DNA from: Olivibacter jilunii
GTDB lineage: Bacteria; Bacteroidota; Bacteroidia; Sphingobacteriales; Sphingobacteriaceae
Length of the DNA stretch: 64,000 nt
Assembly (NCBI RefSeq): GCF_900607235.1
Contig: NZ_LR027854.1
Span: 1-64,000, forward strand
Direction: 5' to 3'
The position numbers and the translations under genes are program-made. The notes under the pieces were generated by a model. The model was not told where the DNA came from. It did not search any database and saw only the letters and a list, made by a program, of their open reading frames with translations. Positions 1-7,623 of this stretch are shown here, piece by piece. Positions within the stretch are counted from its first letter, which is position 1. The number at the start of each line of letters is the position of its first letter.

Positions 1-100
1 TCACCGACATGCTACACTCCCTGTCCAGTTTCCCTTCCAGATAAGTCGGTTGATGATAGGCTTCAAAGAACACTCGCCTAATACCTCGCTACAGGTATAT

Positions 101-458
101 TTATTGCACATCCAGTACGGGCGCATCAGTAACAGCATTGTACGCACCGAACAGCGTGCCTTTGGTTGTGTCCATTTGCTGTGTATCGCTTGTCATGGCA
201 TACGCATATGCATCGTTTACGACATTTTTGAATACCGTGGAAATTTCATCCTCAGCTCCCTTTCTGATAAATTCGAGGGTTTCCCTGTTCGGACAGAGCG
301 CTTTTCACCACTTCATAATCAAGCCCCGCATGTTTTATGGCTTCTGCACTTGTTGGGTACCCATCAATGATCTGCCCCAATCCGTGCCATGCTTTCTCTT
401 TCACCGAAAAAAACGAATGCTGTCCCGTTAACTCATTATAAAAAATGTTATGTGCCAT
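101..458 (-). pseudogene. DUF932 protein, internally deleted and frameshifted
   Basis: The first ~60 codons (start ATG at 458) give the typical N-terminus of DUF932 plasmid/phage-like proteins: MAHNIFYN, then KAWHGLGQII and SAEAIKHAGLDYEV. The frame stops at 252. The next frame reads EDEISTVFKNVVNDAYAYAM and then TTKGTLFGAYNAVT, which is the C-terminal part of the same family, and stops at 101-103. Family members are usually over 300 residues, so roughly 200 central residues are missing and the C-terminus is cut short. DUF932 genes are common accessory genes of Bacteroidetes conjugative elements and of unknown function. A decayed copy is the best reading; a sequencing error could explain the frameshift but not the deletion. 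Confidence 0.75.
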
Positions 459-499
459 GATTCAAAAATTAAAATGTCCATCACTGTTTACTATCCCGA

Positions 500-910
500 C
501 TAAAAAGGAAGGTCATCGTCCTTCTCCCCTACGACTTCCACGGATTCCGTCCCCTGTTTTCCCTCCTGCTGCCCTTCACTTTCTTCCGACTGCCCAATTT
601 TTTTGCTACCAGTCAGAAAGTCAATATCGTCCACTTCCATGCGGATACCTGCCCGCGCATGACCATCCCTGTCCACCCACGCATTGGCAGTGATGAAGCC
701 TGAAAGAGCAATCAATAAACCTTTTGTGAGATAGCCCGTAATGTTGGGTCTGTTCCAGTAGCTGCAATCCACATAAGTGGTGCGCTGTACCTTTTCGCCT
801 TCACTGTTTTTAAAGCTTTTGTTCAGTGCCACGGTGAAGGATGTAACCTTTTTCCCTGTTTTGGTTTCCCTGAGCCTTGCATCGGAAACCAGTCTTGCTG
901 GAAATTGCAT
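500..910 (-). CDS. ssb: Single-stranded DNA-binding protein (ICE-borne)
   Basis: A 136-residue protein with an N-terminal OB-fold region (about residues 1-100) and an acidic, glutamine-rich tail ending DDDLPF, the usual SSB tip that docks partner proteins. I chose ATG 910 (MQFPARLVSD) because homologues begin right at the first OB strand. ATG 940 is possible, but the open frame further upstream to 1261 looks non-coding. It would coat single-stranded DNA during transfer or replication of the element. It lies next to a broken DUF932 gene, a pairing common in Bacteroidetes conjugative elements. It is a second copy to whatever chromosomal ssb the host has. Confidence 0.85.
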   Translation of the reverse strand: MQFPARLVSDARLRETKTGKKVTSFTVALNKSFKNSEGEKVQRTTYVDCSYWNRPNITGYLTKGLLIALSGFITANAWVDRDGHARAGIRMEVDDIDFLTGSKKIGQSEESEGQQEGKQGTESVEVVGEKDDDLPF

Positions 911-1390
911 AACGTTAAATTTTAGTGTTAAAAAATCCATTTCTACCCAATTCGGGCTAAAGCCATTTCCCGGCTTTTTGATAGATGCCGAAAATTTGCG
1001 CGCGGGGCGAGTCTGCAAGGCTGCCCAGAAAAAATACACTCTCCGGGAATGGAGAGGAAGATTTTTTTGCAGGCATTTGCAACGGGCTTGCTGACTGAAG
1101 AGGTATAAATTTGCATCGCAAAAAGCCGGAAAATTTCCATCACCGTGTGGGTTCTTTGCAGCAAAAAGGTCTGGACTTCTTTCGGGTGGGTACAACCTAG
1201 AGAGGCTCGCTGTTCCTAAGGGACGGCTGCCCTGCACGACGCATGGGGAGTGCCGTGGCACCGATAGGCAAACCGGAACGGTTTGGCCGTTTCCGTTAGC
1301 AGAAAACGAACGGAAAGAGGTCGTATAAACTAAGAATTAATAGGTTTACAGCCCAATTGAGATATGAAAAAACAAGATCATTCTTTATCT
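911..1390. other. Non-coding stretch upstream of ssb
   Basis: No convincing gene. It contains small inverted repeats: AAACCG/CGGTTT near 1270-1285 and TTTCCGTT (1290-1297) with AACGGAAA (1309-1316). The 1190-1260 part is GC-richer and may fold. It may hold the ssb leader or promoter; nothing shows that it is oriT. Confidence 0.4.
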
Positions 1391-1429
1391 TTAAAAAAGA
1401 AAAACCCACTTATGTTTCGATAAGTGGGT
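1391..1429 (-). terminator. Rho-independent terminator closing the LytTR/RteC operon
   Basis: Perfect 9-bp stem ACCCACTTA (1404-1412) / TAAGTGGGT (1421-1429) with an 8-nt loop. On the minus strand the stem is followed by a T-rich run (complement of TTAAAAAAGAAAA, 1391-1403). It lies downstream of the lipoprotein gene at 1544-2077 and is the first good terminator after the run of minus-strand genes that starts at 6799. Confidence 0.8.
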
Positions 1430-1543
1430 AAAGTACTTATTGGCTTTTAACTTAGCTCTGCTTTTTTAGTTCCGCCGTTATACCGTCCGTAGGTTTTCGA
1501 TACAGGTAGGTGATCCGAGACTTTCTGTATCAAATCGGCAAGT

Positions 1544-2077
1544 TTATTTTTTCGTTAATATAATGCAGTCATTGTTCTTCCAAAGAATGGTGACTTTGTG
1601 TAATTCCTTTTTATTATAATCTCTTGCAGATAATTTAGAAAATGGAGTTACACCGGTAAAGTATGTTTCATATACTGCTTCATAGTGATTCTGCCCAATT
1701 TTCTTCAAGTCCGTTAACTTCTCTACAACAGCGTAGGCCATGACGACATTCTTTTGCGACTTCTTGTTTGAAGTGCCTACGCTGTATTTCCGACCCAAGT
1801 GCGTTAAAGCTGTGAGGGGGCTGCCCACATCTTTTATCTTCACATTTTTTATCGGCTCTAGAAGACTGTCATTCATTAGACCTGCTCGTTGGTATTTTGA
1901 TACCTCGATAGGATCTGACAGATAAAGTTCATACGTTAATGTATCGGTAACAGCGATTTTATCCAACATACAATCCAAAACAGCTTGTTTTTCCTTTCGC
2001 TTCGTATCACAGGAAGCCACAATGGTAAAAATCAAAGACACTACCGGTAAAAAAAGAGTTCTAATATAAGTTTTCAT
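1544..2077 (-). CDS. Predicted lipoprotein, unknown function
   Basis: A 177-residue protein with a signal sequence and lipobox ending in Cys23 (VASC), so probably anchored to the outer membrane or facing the periplasm. I recognise no domain. The mature part is rich in Lys, Asp and Thr and has no obvious repeats. It is the last gene of a minus-strand run: the RteC-like gene ends 42 bp upstream and a terminator follows about 115 bp downstream. That position suggests co-transcription with the kinase/regulator genes, but a role in that circuit is only inferred. Confidence 0.7.
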   Translation of the reverse strand: MKTYIRTLFLPVVSLIFTIVASCDTKRKEKQAVLDCMLDKIAVTDTLTYELYLSDPIEVSKYQRAGLMNDSLLEPIKNVKIKDVGSPLTALTHLGRKYSVGTSNKKSQKNVVMAYAVVEKLTDLKKIGQNHYEAVYETYFTGVTPFSKLSARDYNKKELHKVTILWKNNDCIILTKK

Positions 2078-2119
2078 AATTTATGGTATGATCAATCCAA
2101 CAATTGGAATATATTTCTA

Positions 2120-3292
2120 TCATTTTGTTTTATATTTCGCATTCAATAGATTCAACATGGAAATCAGAACCGCGGAGACCTTGTTCACAACGTCTTTATC
2201 GGGTCGGGTATACTTACTCCTTATGCTTCCAATAGAGATATTGTCTTTTCGTGTTGTGCCTACATGGTTGACCAGAAACTCGTTGAGGTCTTTCCGGTGC
2301 CTGACAATAACCACTCCCGTCTCGGTAAACAGGCGGAAAAGAAAAATCAGTTGTGAAACAGTCAGCGACACATGAAAATAATAAGGATAAACCGCCCGAC
2401 CTAGTTTACCGAATATAGTTGACCTATGGAGCTTTTCTTTCTTTTTTACGTACCTGATCTGCTCGATAACATATTCCATCAGCTGTGTCCTGATATCTTT
2501 CATACTATCATCATAACAGATATCCCGGCAGACAATAAATGCACTTAAATTCCTGCGATAGTCCAGCCATTCCCGCCGTTCCTGTAAATAAGTATCAACA
2601 CCCTGAATCTGGTTATGCATATAACGCACATAATAGGAAAAGAAAGAAGGATGGTTGAAATTGAGACGGAAGAGGTTCTGCAGTATATCCTGTCTGTATT
2701 CCACTGTTTTCCCCTTGTCGGTTATCCAACTGACCTCTGATGATACTATATCAAGATAAGAGAGATCCTGCCAGGTCATCTTTCTATCCATAACACCATT
2801 CTTTCCAACATTGAAAAATCCATTCAGAACATCAATTAATCCGGGATCTATTTTATTATGCTGCAGAGACTTTTTTATATTGAACCAGCGTTTGAGGATT
2901 TTGGTCATATAAAAGGGATATAATATTTGCGGGATAGCCATGTTCCGATCAAAATAATCGGGATAACGACTTTTGATCAATTCGATGAACCTGAACGAAC
3001 GTTTTATGACCACCCAAAGGACATACCTGTACTTTTTTCTCGCCTTTAAGGGCAGCTTGCCCTCATCGATGGTCTTTATCAGCAAGCCGGTCTTTTCCAA
3101 TAGTGAGGTAATATCCAATTGATAATGGTAAATGCAATTGTGGAGATTTTCCGTATCACTACCTTCGAGTACATGCCGGATCTTTCCATATAGCGCATCA
3201 AAATATTGTTTTATCGTTCTGATCTGTCCAAAATGGTCTATAACGCTATCTCCGGATAAAGCGACATTCTGATCACAAGTCAAATGTTCCAT
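2120..3292 (-). CDS. RteC-like regulatory protein
   Basis: A 390-residue, helix-rich soluble protein resembling the RteC group of Bacteroidetes mobile elements; in CTnDOT, RteC acts downstream of a two-component system to switch on excision. Visible marks are an NFNHPSFF segment near the middle and a C-terminal block (LTVSQLIFLFRLFTETGVV, then a conserved I-S-x-x-S-(I/L)-RS). A second gene in this window (29972-31120) has the matching marks NFNHAHF and LSVDQYGILLRAAD, so both belong to one family. It follows the kinase, LytTR regulator and 98-aa genes, and its start lies inside the preceding gene (20-bp overlap), pointing to coupled translation. The RteC assignment is from recognised pattern and context, not from a database match. 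Confidence 0.6.
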   Translation of the reverse strand: MEHLTCDQNVALSGDSVIDHFGQIRTIKQYFDALYGKIRHVLEGSDTENLHNCIYHYQLDITSLLEKTGLLIKTIDEGKLPLKARKKYRYVLWVVIKRSFRFIELIKSRYPDYFDRNMAIPQILYPFYMTKILKRWFNIKKSLQHNKIDPGLIDVLNGFFNVGKNGVMDRKMTWQDLSYLDIVSSEVSWITDKGKTVEYRQDILQNLFRLNFNHPSFFSYYVRYMHNQIQGVDTYLQERREWLDYRRNLSAFIVCRDICYDDSMKDIRTQLMEYVIEQIRYVKKKEKLHRSTIFGKLGRAVYPYYFHVSLTVSQLIFLFRLFTETGVVIVRHRKDLNEFLVNHVGTTRKDNISIGSIRSKYTRPDKDVVNKVSAVLISMLNLLNAKYKTK

Positions 3293-3569
3293 TTTCGTTT
3301 AGTTTTTCCTTATTAAGTCTCGTCCACCATTTCTCTAATATGTTGGTCATACTGGATTGGTATTTGTCAACCAATATATATCTTCTTGGTGCCCCATGAA
3401 AGATCATGTCGGAATCAGTATTTTCCAGACTTGAAAAATACTGCTGCAACGCCTGTTTATAGGAAGTGAAATTTTCCCTGTAACCTTCCGAAACCAGCAT
3501 CTCATCTATGAGTGCATGGAGATCTTCCGGACAGGCTAATTGGTTTGATCTGGCATATATTTTCATCAT
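3273..3569 (-). CDS. Conserved-looking 98-aa protein between LytTR regulator and RteC-like gene
   Basis: A small soluble protein, acidic in the first half and with a basic, Trp-containing end (ILEKWWTRLNKEKL). No signal peptide, membrane segment or known motif. It starts 4 bp after the LytTR gene and overlaps the RteC-like gene by 20 bp, so it is clearly part of the operon. The start could be either of two adjacent ATGs (3569 or 3566). It could be a partner or modulator of the RteC-like protein, but nothing in the sequence proves it. Confidence 0.65.
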   Translation of the reverse strand: MMKIYARSNQLACPEDLHALIDEMLVSEGYRENFTSYKQALQQYFSSLENTDSDMIFHGAPRRYILVDKYQSSMTNILEKWWTRLNKEKLNENGTFDL

Positions 3570-3573
3570 GGCA

Positions 3574-4281
3574 TTAGTGTGGATATAGCGTCTTCAAAAC
3601 ATAATCCTTATATGTTCTTCCGATTTTAAGTGCTTTTTTGTTTTTAAGTTTTACCAGTCCTTCATCGATGACATCAATCATTTTGATCGATACAATGTAA
3701 GATCGGTGTATACGTATAAATCCGTCGGTCACGCGTAGTTCCGGTTCAATATCATCCATACGCATGGCAGATACCACAAATTCATCGTGCGCATGGAATA
3801 CTACATCATTTCCCCTTGCCGCAATGTAAATGATGTCACTGAAATCTATTTTCTTCAGTTTGCCCTTGTGTTCAACCTGTACAAAGATGTAATCGTTTTT
3901 GACTACCGGTAGTTCCAATGTTCTGTGCAATACCCTTTCTTTCAGCTTTTCCACAGCTTTTTCAAAACGGTCAAACTGTACGGGCTTCAACAGGTAGTCC
4001 ACGGCATTAAGTTCAATGCTCTCGATCGCGAATTCAGTATAGGCCGTACACACGATCACCTTGATCGAAGGATCAAGCCTGCGCATAACCTCCACACCTG
4101 TCATTTCGTCCATTTCCATATCAAGGAAAATTGCATGCACCTTCAGCTCACCCGCCATTTCCAATCCTTCAACGGGTCTGGTCGTTGTTCCGATCAGAGC
4201 AATATCGGGCACCAGCTTCAGGTAACGGCTGATCTGTTCCAACGCCGCAGGTTCATCATCAATGGCTATACAGTTTATCAT
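3574..4281 (-). CDS. LytTR-family response regulator
   Basis: 235 residues. The receiver domain occupies about residues 1-120, with the acidic pair D8/D9, phospho-acceptor D54 (IFLDMEM), T79 and K99 (DYLLKP) all present, so it should be phosphorylatable. The LytTR DNA-binding domain covers about residues 130-233 (FVQVEHKGKLKKIDFSDIIY, then FIRIHRSYIV). It is encoded 6 bp after the LytS-type kinase, its obvious partner. LytTR regulators of the AgrA/ComE type bind direct repeats spaced 21-22 bp, and such repeats exist at 6938-6986 upstream of this operon, so autoregulation is a reasonable inference. Confidence 0.93.
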   Translation of the reverse strand: MINCIAIDDEPAALEQISRYLKLVPDIALIGTTTRPVEGLEMAGELKVHAIFLDMEMDEMTGVEVMRRLDPSIKVIVCTAYTEFAIESIELNAVDYLLKPVQFDRFEKAVEKLKERVLHRTLELPVVKNDYIFVQVEHKGKLKKIDFSDIIYIAARGNDVVFHAHDEFVVSAMRMDDIEPELRVTDGFIRIHRSYIVSIKMIDVIDEGLVKLKNKKALKIGRTYKDYVLKTLYPH

Positions 4282-4287
4282 AGCTGG

Positions 4288-5355
4288 TTATTTGGGATTA
4301 TCTAAAAAATCAATAAACAGCTCAACGGTATACGTATTGTCCTCCTCGGTGCGTGTCATTGTTGCCCGCTCTCTAAAAGCACCTTTTAACCGTCTTTCCA
4401 CATTCTTTAGCCCGATATGGTTGGCCGAGGTATCCAATTTTCCGGCGCCTCTTTTTTTATTGGTGCAGTAGAAATAGATTCTGTTACGGTCAACCGCGAT
4501 CTTGATCTGCAAAGGGTACATCGGATCTGACAGGTCACCATATTTAAAGGCATTTTCTACAAGCGTTATAAAGGACAATGGCGGGATTGAATGCAGATAG
4601 GGATCGCCATTGAATTCATAATGGAACTGTTTTCCGCCACCAAATCGCCTTCTGTTGATTTCCAGATAGATTTCAAGGTATTCGAGCTCTTTGTGTACCG
4701 GAACCAATTGTTTGCCCTTGATGGCATTGTCAAGCGAGTAGCGCATCATGATGGAAAGCAGGTAAATACTTTCGGCCAAAGACTTGGATAGAGCGAGTGC
4801 TTCGGTATAGATGAAATTAAGGGTGTTGTGCAGAAAGTGCGGATTGACCTGGGCCCTTAAAAAAGCCTGTTCATACTCGAACTTTTCACGCTCCATTTCG
4901 TAATGGGCCTTTTCCATCCGGCGCTTATACGCCAGATCGGCAAACCATTTGAGCACAAAGTACAGGATAATGGCATAGCTGGCGTATTTAATATAGGGAG
5001 AAAGTATGTTACGCAGGTACAGACTGATTGTAAACGGGACACCTTCATAGTACAGCCTGATCCCGAATAACGGGAACACATTATATACGGCAAGATAGCC
5101 AAGTGCTGCAAGGATCAAAAAGACCGATGCAATCATCAGGATGACGGTACCGAGATTGGTTTTCCTGTTTTCGATAAATTTAAAGAGAAAGAAGTTGCTG
5201 TAAAATACTATTGCGTACAGGAAACAGAGTCCGATAATGTGAAAATAATCGACATGGTCTATTTTGGGCAGGTTATAGATATATACAAACTGGATATAGA
5301 TTACCCAGCAGAGAATATTGAACAGGAATGGATGTTTACGGAAAAAAGCGACCAT
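4288..5355 (-). CDS. LytS/YehU-type sensor histidine kinase
   Basis: With ATG 5355 this is a 355-residue kinase. It has four predicted membrane segments (about 10-28, 38-58, 68-92, 118-140), a short coiled linker, the His_kinase motif NPHFLHN with the phospho-acceptor at H173, an N-box (LVENAFKYG) and a G-box (HIGLKNVERRL). There is no large periplasmic domain, so a signal would be sensed in or near the membrane, as in AgrC/ComD-like kinases. An upstream ATG at 5472, only 7 bp after the acyltransferase stop, would add 39 residues. I prefer 5355 because family members normally begin just before the first membrane segment, but the tight operon spacing favours 5472. Confidence 0.9.
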   Translation of the reverse strand: MVAFFRKHPFLFNILCWVIYIQFVYIYNLPKIDHVDYFHIIGLCFLYAIVFYSNFFLFKFIENRKTNLGTVILMIASVFLILAALGYLAVYNVFPLFGIRLYYEGVPFTISLYLRNILSPYIKYASYAIILYFVLKWFADLAYKRRMEKAHYEMEREKFEYEQAFLRAQVNPHFLHNTLNFIYTEALALSKSLAESIYLLSIMMRYSLDNAIKGKQLVPVHKELEYLEIYLEINRRRFGGGKQFHYEFNGDPYLHSIPPLSFITLVENAFKYGDLSDPMYPLQIKIAVDRNRIYFYCTNKKRGAGKLDTSANHIGLKNVERRLKGAFRERATMTRTEEDNTYTVELFIDFLDNPK

Positions 5356-5479
5356 ATCTTCCGGTTTTTTTGGTTCATCATACCACAATATAAAGATATT
5401 GGGCCACTTTCCATAAAAAATTGAACAAAGAAAATCATTTTCCCGTTCCTTAAAGGTTCCTATTGATTGCATGATGTTT

Positions 5480-6616
5480 TTATTGGATCTCTAAAACCAC
5501 CCTATTTGTTACAAGACTACCCATGCGGTTACGCTTCAGCATGGCTACGGTATAGGCATAGTCTTGCATGTAAATCCCTATTAATCTCTGATATAGCCAA
5601 CGTTCGATCTCAAAGCATTGGTAATTGCTTTTTCGGAAAAGAAAATACTTGCCGTAGACGGAGAAAAAGCTATAATCCTGCTCATTGAACCTTACCTGCC
5701 TTTTCTTCTTTCCCTCCGCTCGGATTGGCAAGGACTCCTGTTCGGGGATCGGGTTTGTAATTCCGGCGTGCTCGTGCAGGTATAGCCATGCCTCCCATTG
5801 CCACGGCTTTTTTTCCACCGCCTTTTCGAGGTACTTATAAATTCGTGAAATAGCCTGTTCTGCAAACACCTGTCTGTTCAGCTTTTTATCAGGCAAAATT
5901 GGCCGGAAAAAATCCAGGCAGGGTACGTACTTCCATTGCCTTGTAGAGATCACGGGATATATCGGTACTGAAGTGAGGTGGGAAATAAAGGCTGCTCCTG
6001 CCCTTGCCCTGATCTGCTGGTTCAGGAAAGGAATGGATAGCAGGTTATGGCCGGAGCGCTCATCGCCTGTTCCGGTATTGCCGTCAGCATAAATCAATAT
6101 GCTTTTTCCCTTTCTCAATTCTCTGGTTATTCTGAACAGGCTGTTGCTATCATTGGCGTCTATTAGGTCGAGGCCGAGCATCTGCCGTTGACGTTCATCG
6201 TATTTCCGGCTTGCCAGTTCATCCTCCCGTTGTAAACCGTCTTTTGAAACGAGCAGTACAAAGGATATACCGTTCTCTGCAAGATAATGCCCGATCATTC
6301 TGAAAGACCCGCTGTGAAAGGTGCAGATAATGCCTGGCCTATCTTTGATGTCCTGTAAGGTATAACCGTGGAAACGTACTTTAAGCTTATCCGGTAGGCC
6401 GGAAATATATTGCTCGGCATACGTCCGTTTCTGGTTCTCCAGCAGCCTTATGAAATTCGGTTCATGTTCCCGGTATTCAAGGGAAGGAAGGAAATTGTGG
6501 AAACTCGCGCTCACCACCTGAAATTTGTACCATAATGAACTGATCGGTGCGAAACGGTTATTTTCATGGCCGGAAGTAAAAAATCCGGCAGGTATTATTA
6601 ACTTGTCCTTAACCAT
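5480..6616 (-). CDS. LpxL/HtrB-like acyltransferase (divergent)
   Basis: About 378 residues resembling the lauroyl/myristoyl acyltransferase (LABLAT) fold: CTFHSGSFRMIG carries the catalytic-type His (H101 with the 6616 start), followed by IYADGNTGTG and AGAAFISHLTSVPIYPVI, the usual acceptor/acyl-site region. The family motif is HX4(D/E), but the acidic residue is Arg here, so either catalysis differs or activity is lost. I chose ATG 6616 (MVKDKLIIPAG) because ATG 6646 lies inside a stem-loop. It follows a 42-residue peptide gene and precedes the kinase, so its substrate may be that peptide rather than lipid A; this is inference. Possible alternatives are lipid A or another lipid acylation. 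Confidence 0.7.
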   Translation of the reverse strand: MVKDKLIIPAGFFTSGHENNRFAPISSLWYKFQVVSASFHNFLPSLEYREHEPNFIRLLENQKRTYAEQYISGLPDKLKVRFHGYTLQDIKDRPGIICTFHSGSFRMIGHYLAENGISFVLLVSKDGLQREDELASRKYDERQRQMLGLDLIDANDSNSLFRITRELRKGKSILIYADGNTGTGDERSGHNLLSIPFLNQQIRARAGAAFISHLTSVPIYPVISTRQWKYVPCLDFFRPILPDKKLNRQVFAEQAISRIYKYLEKAVEKKPWQWEAWLYLHEHAGITNPIPEQESLPIRAEGKKKRQVRFNEQDYSFFSVYGKYFLFRKSNYQCFEIERWLYQRLIGIYMQDYAYTVAMLKRNRMGSLVTNRVVLEIQ

Positions 6617-6630
6617 AACCTGAAAAATTG

Positions 6631-6656
6631 GCCCGACGGTATACATACCATCGGGC
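6631..6656 (-). terminator. Stem-loop terminator/attenuator between peptide gene and acyltransferase
   Basis: Arms GCCCGACGGTAT (6631-6642) and ATACCATCGGGC (6645-6656) pair over 12 bp with one wobble. Read on the minus strand it is followed by CAATTTTTC. It lies 15 bp after the stop of the 42-aa gene, so most transcripts would end here and some read through into the acyltransferase and kinase genes. This gives a high peptide-to-enzyme ratio, as is usual for precursor-peptide operons. Confidence 0.7.
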
Positions 6657-6670
6657 AGTGAAACTGTTTA

Positions 6671-6799
6671 CTAAAGCCCTTCATAAGGGATGCATTTATC
6701 TTTTTTTTCTGCTACTTCCATGAGAATTGCCAGTGCGGTCAGCGTAATCGGTGCGCTGAAAAGCCTGCCTGTCCATGATATTCCTCTTTTACGTTTCAT
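6671..6799 (-). CDS. 42-aa peptide, candidate signal or precursor peptide
   Basis: An ATG at 6799 opens a 42-codon frame with a basic N-terminus (MKRKRGISWTG), a hydrophobic stretch (SAPITLTALAILME), a charged linker and a C-terminus with a single Cys (KCIPYEGL). The layout resembles secreted or membrane-associated pheromone and modified-peptide precursors. It is the first gene of a minus-strand operon: an attenuator follows, then an acyltransferase, a LytS kinase and a LytTR regulator. Phased direct repeats of the LytTR type lie about 140-190 bp upstream. It was too short for standard ORF calling. No family is recognised; coding status rests on context, length and peptide-like composition. 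Confidence 0.6.
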   Translation of the reverse strand: MKRKRGISWTGRLFSAPITLTALAILMEVAEKKDKCIPYEGL

Positions 6800-6859
6800 T
6801 TTTTTGATATTTTTTAAAACCATTGCCTACTCTGATCAAGGGTTTTCGGTTACGCCCTA

Positions 6860-6873
6860 CTTATGGCCATAAG
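6860..6873. promoter_or_regulatory. 14-bp perfect palindrome upstream of peptide gene
   Basis: CTTATGGCCATAAG lies about 60 bp upstream of the 42-aa peptide start. A perfect palindrome in an otherwise gene-free stretch suggests a dimer-binding operator; the protein is unknown. Confidence 0.4.
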
Positions 6874-6937
6874 GTTCTCTTGGGATATCCGTTGTCGAAT
6901 TTCGGGTGCGGTATAGGTAATTTCAATCAACTTGGTT

Positions 6938-6986
6938 TGAATGACAGGATTCTATATGTGAATGTCGCTTTTCTACATGTGAATGT
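6938..6986 (-). promoter_or_regulatory. 21-bp phased direct repeats, likely LytTR regulator box
   Basis: Two 15-bp repeats, TCTATATGTGAATGT (6951-6965) and TCTACATGTGAATGT (6972-6986), match at 14 of 15 positions and start exactly 21 bp apart. A third partial copy sharing TGAATG (6938-6943) keeps the same 21-bp phase. On the minus strand the core reads ACATTCACAT. LytTR regulators (ComE, AgrA) bind such two-turn-spaced direct repeats. The box lies upstream of the peptide-kinase-regulator operon and is the best candidate site for the regulator at 3574-4281. Confidence 0.6.
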
Positions 6987-7044
6987 TTTGGACGGTTTTT
7001 TCGATCATTCACGGCACATATTCCGTCTATTTTTAGTAATACAT

Positions 7045-7076
7045 TTGTATTTACTAAATATTTTAGTATAAATTTG
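7045..7076 (+). promoter_or_regulatory. dinB promoter with palindromic operator
   Basis: A Bacteroidetes-type promoter: TTG (7045-7047), a 21-nt spacer, then TAAATTTG (7069-7076). The spacer contains the perfect palindrome ACTAAA-TAT-TTTAGT (7053-7067), and a further half-site TTAGTAA sits just upstream. A closely related palindrome occupies the same place in the imuA promoter (31436-31450). Such overlap between -33 and -7 fits a repressor. Confidence 0.65.
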
Positions 7077-7102
7077 TGATTAAAATCTAACTTAAGTGAG
7101 GT

Positions 7103-7623
7103 ATGGTAACAGGAGAACGAAATATTATCCACATGGATCAAGATGCCTTTTTCGTAGCAGTAGAGGTACGTAAAAACCCCAAATTGAAAGGCGCTCCCGT
7201 TATTATCGGTGGTACTTCCGATCGTGGTGTTTTGGCGAGTTGCAGTTATGAAGCACGTAAATATGGTGTACACTCTGCCATGCCTTCCCGTGTGGCCAGA
7301 CAGCTCTGCCCTCATGCCATTTTTATCAGGGGCAACATAGAAGAATACAGCAAGACCAGCCATGCGATAACGGATATACTTAAAGAAAAAGTACCGCTAT
7401 TGGAAAAAGCGTCTATTGACGAACATTATATAAATATGAGCGGGATGGAACGTTTTTTCGGTTGCATGAAATTTGCCCGTGAACTAAGGGAGAAAATCAT
7501 AAAGGAAACGCATCTGCCGATTTCTTTTGGCCTTTCTATTAAAAAGACTGTCAGTAAAATGGCTACAGACGAATGTAAGGCCCAGTGGTGAAAAACAGGT
7601 CGAGAAGCAAGCTGTCCGGCCCA
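7103..7623 (+). pseudogene. dinB: DNA polymerase IV, truncated and frameshifted
   Basis: The first 162 codons give the N-terminal palm and fingers of a Y-family polymerase, with catalytic motifs HMDQDAFF and SIDEHY intact. After ...SKMATDECKA the frame shifts and stops at 7591. The shifted frame continues as SGEKQVEKQAVRP, still polymerase-like, to about 7620. There the sequence switches to the 3' end of an Rpn-family gene. A normal Pol IV has 350-390 residues; the thumb and little-finger domains are lost, so it cannot work as a polymerase. Its promoter and operator are intact, so a truncated product may still be made when the system is induced. Confidence 0.85.

Noticed and set aside
941-1261. 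N-terminal extension of the ssb frame to 1261
   Set aside because: The extra residues do not look like SSB and family members start at the first OB strand; ATG 910 or 940 fits better.
1270-1316. Small inverted repeats as oriT
   Set aside because: No relaxase gene nearby and the repeats are short; no nick-site pattern recognised.
7053-7067. Naming the palindrome a LexA box
   Set aside because: No lexA-like gene is in the window and the motif is not one I can match to a described LexA site; only a shared operator is claimed.
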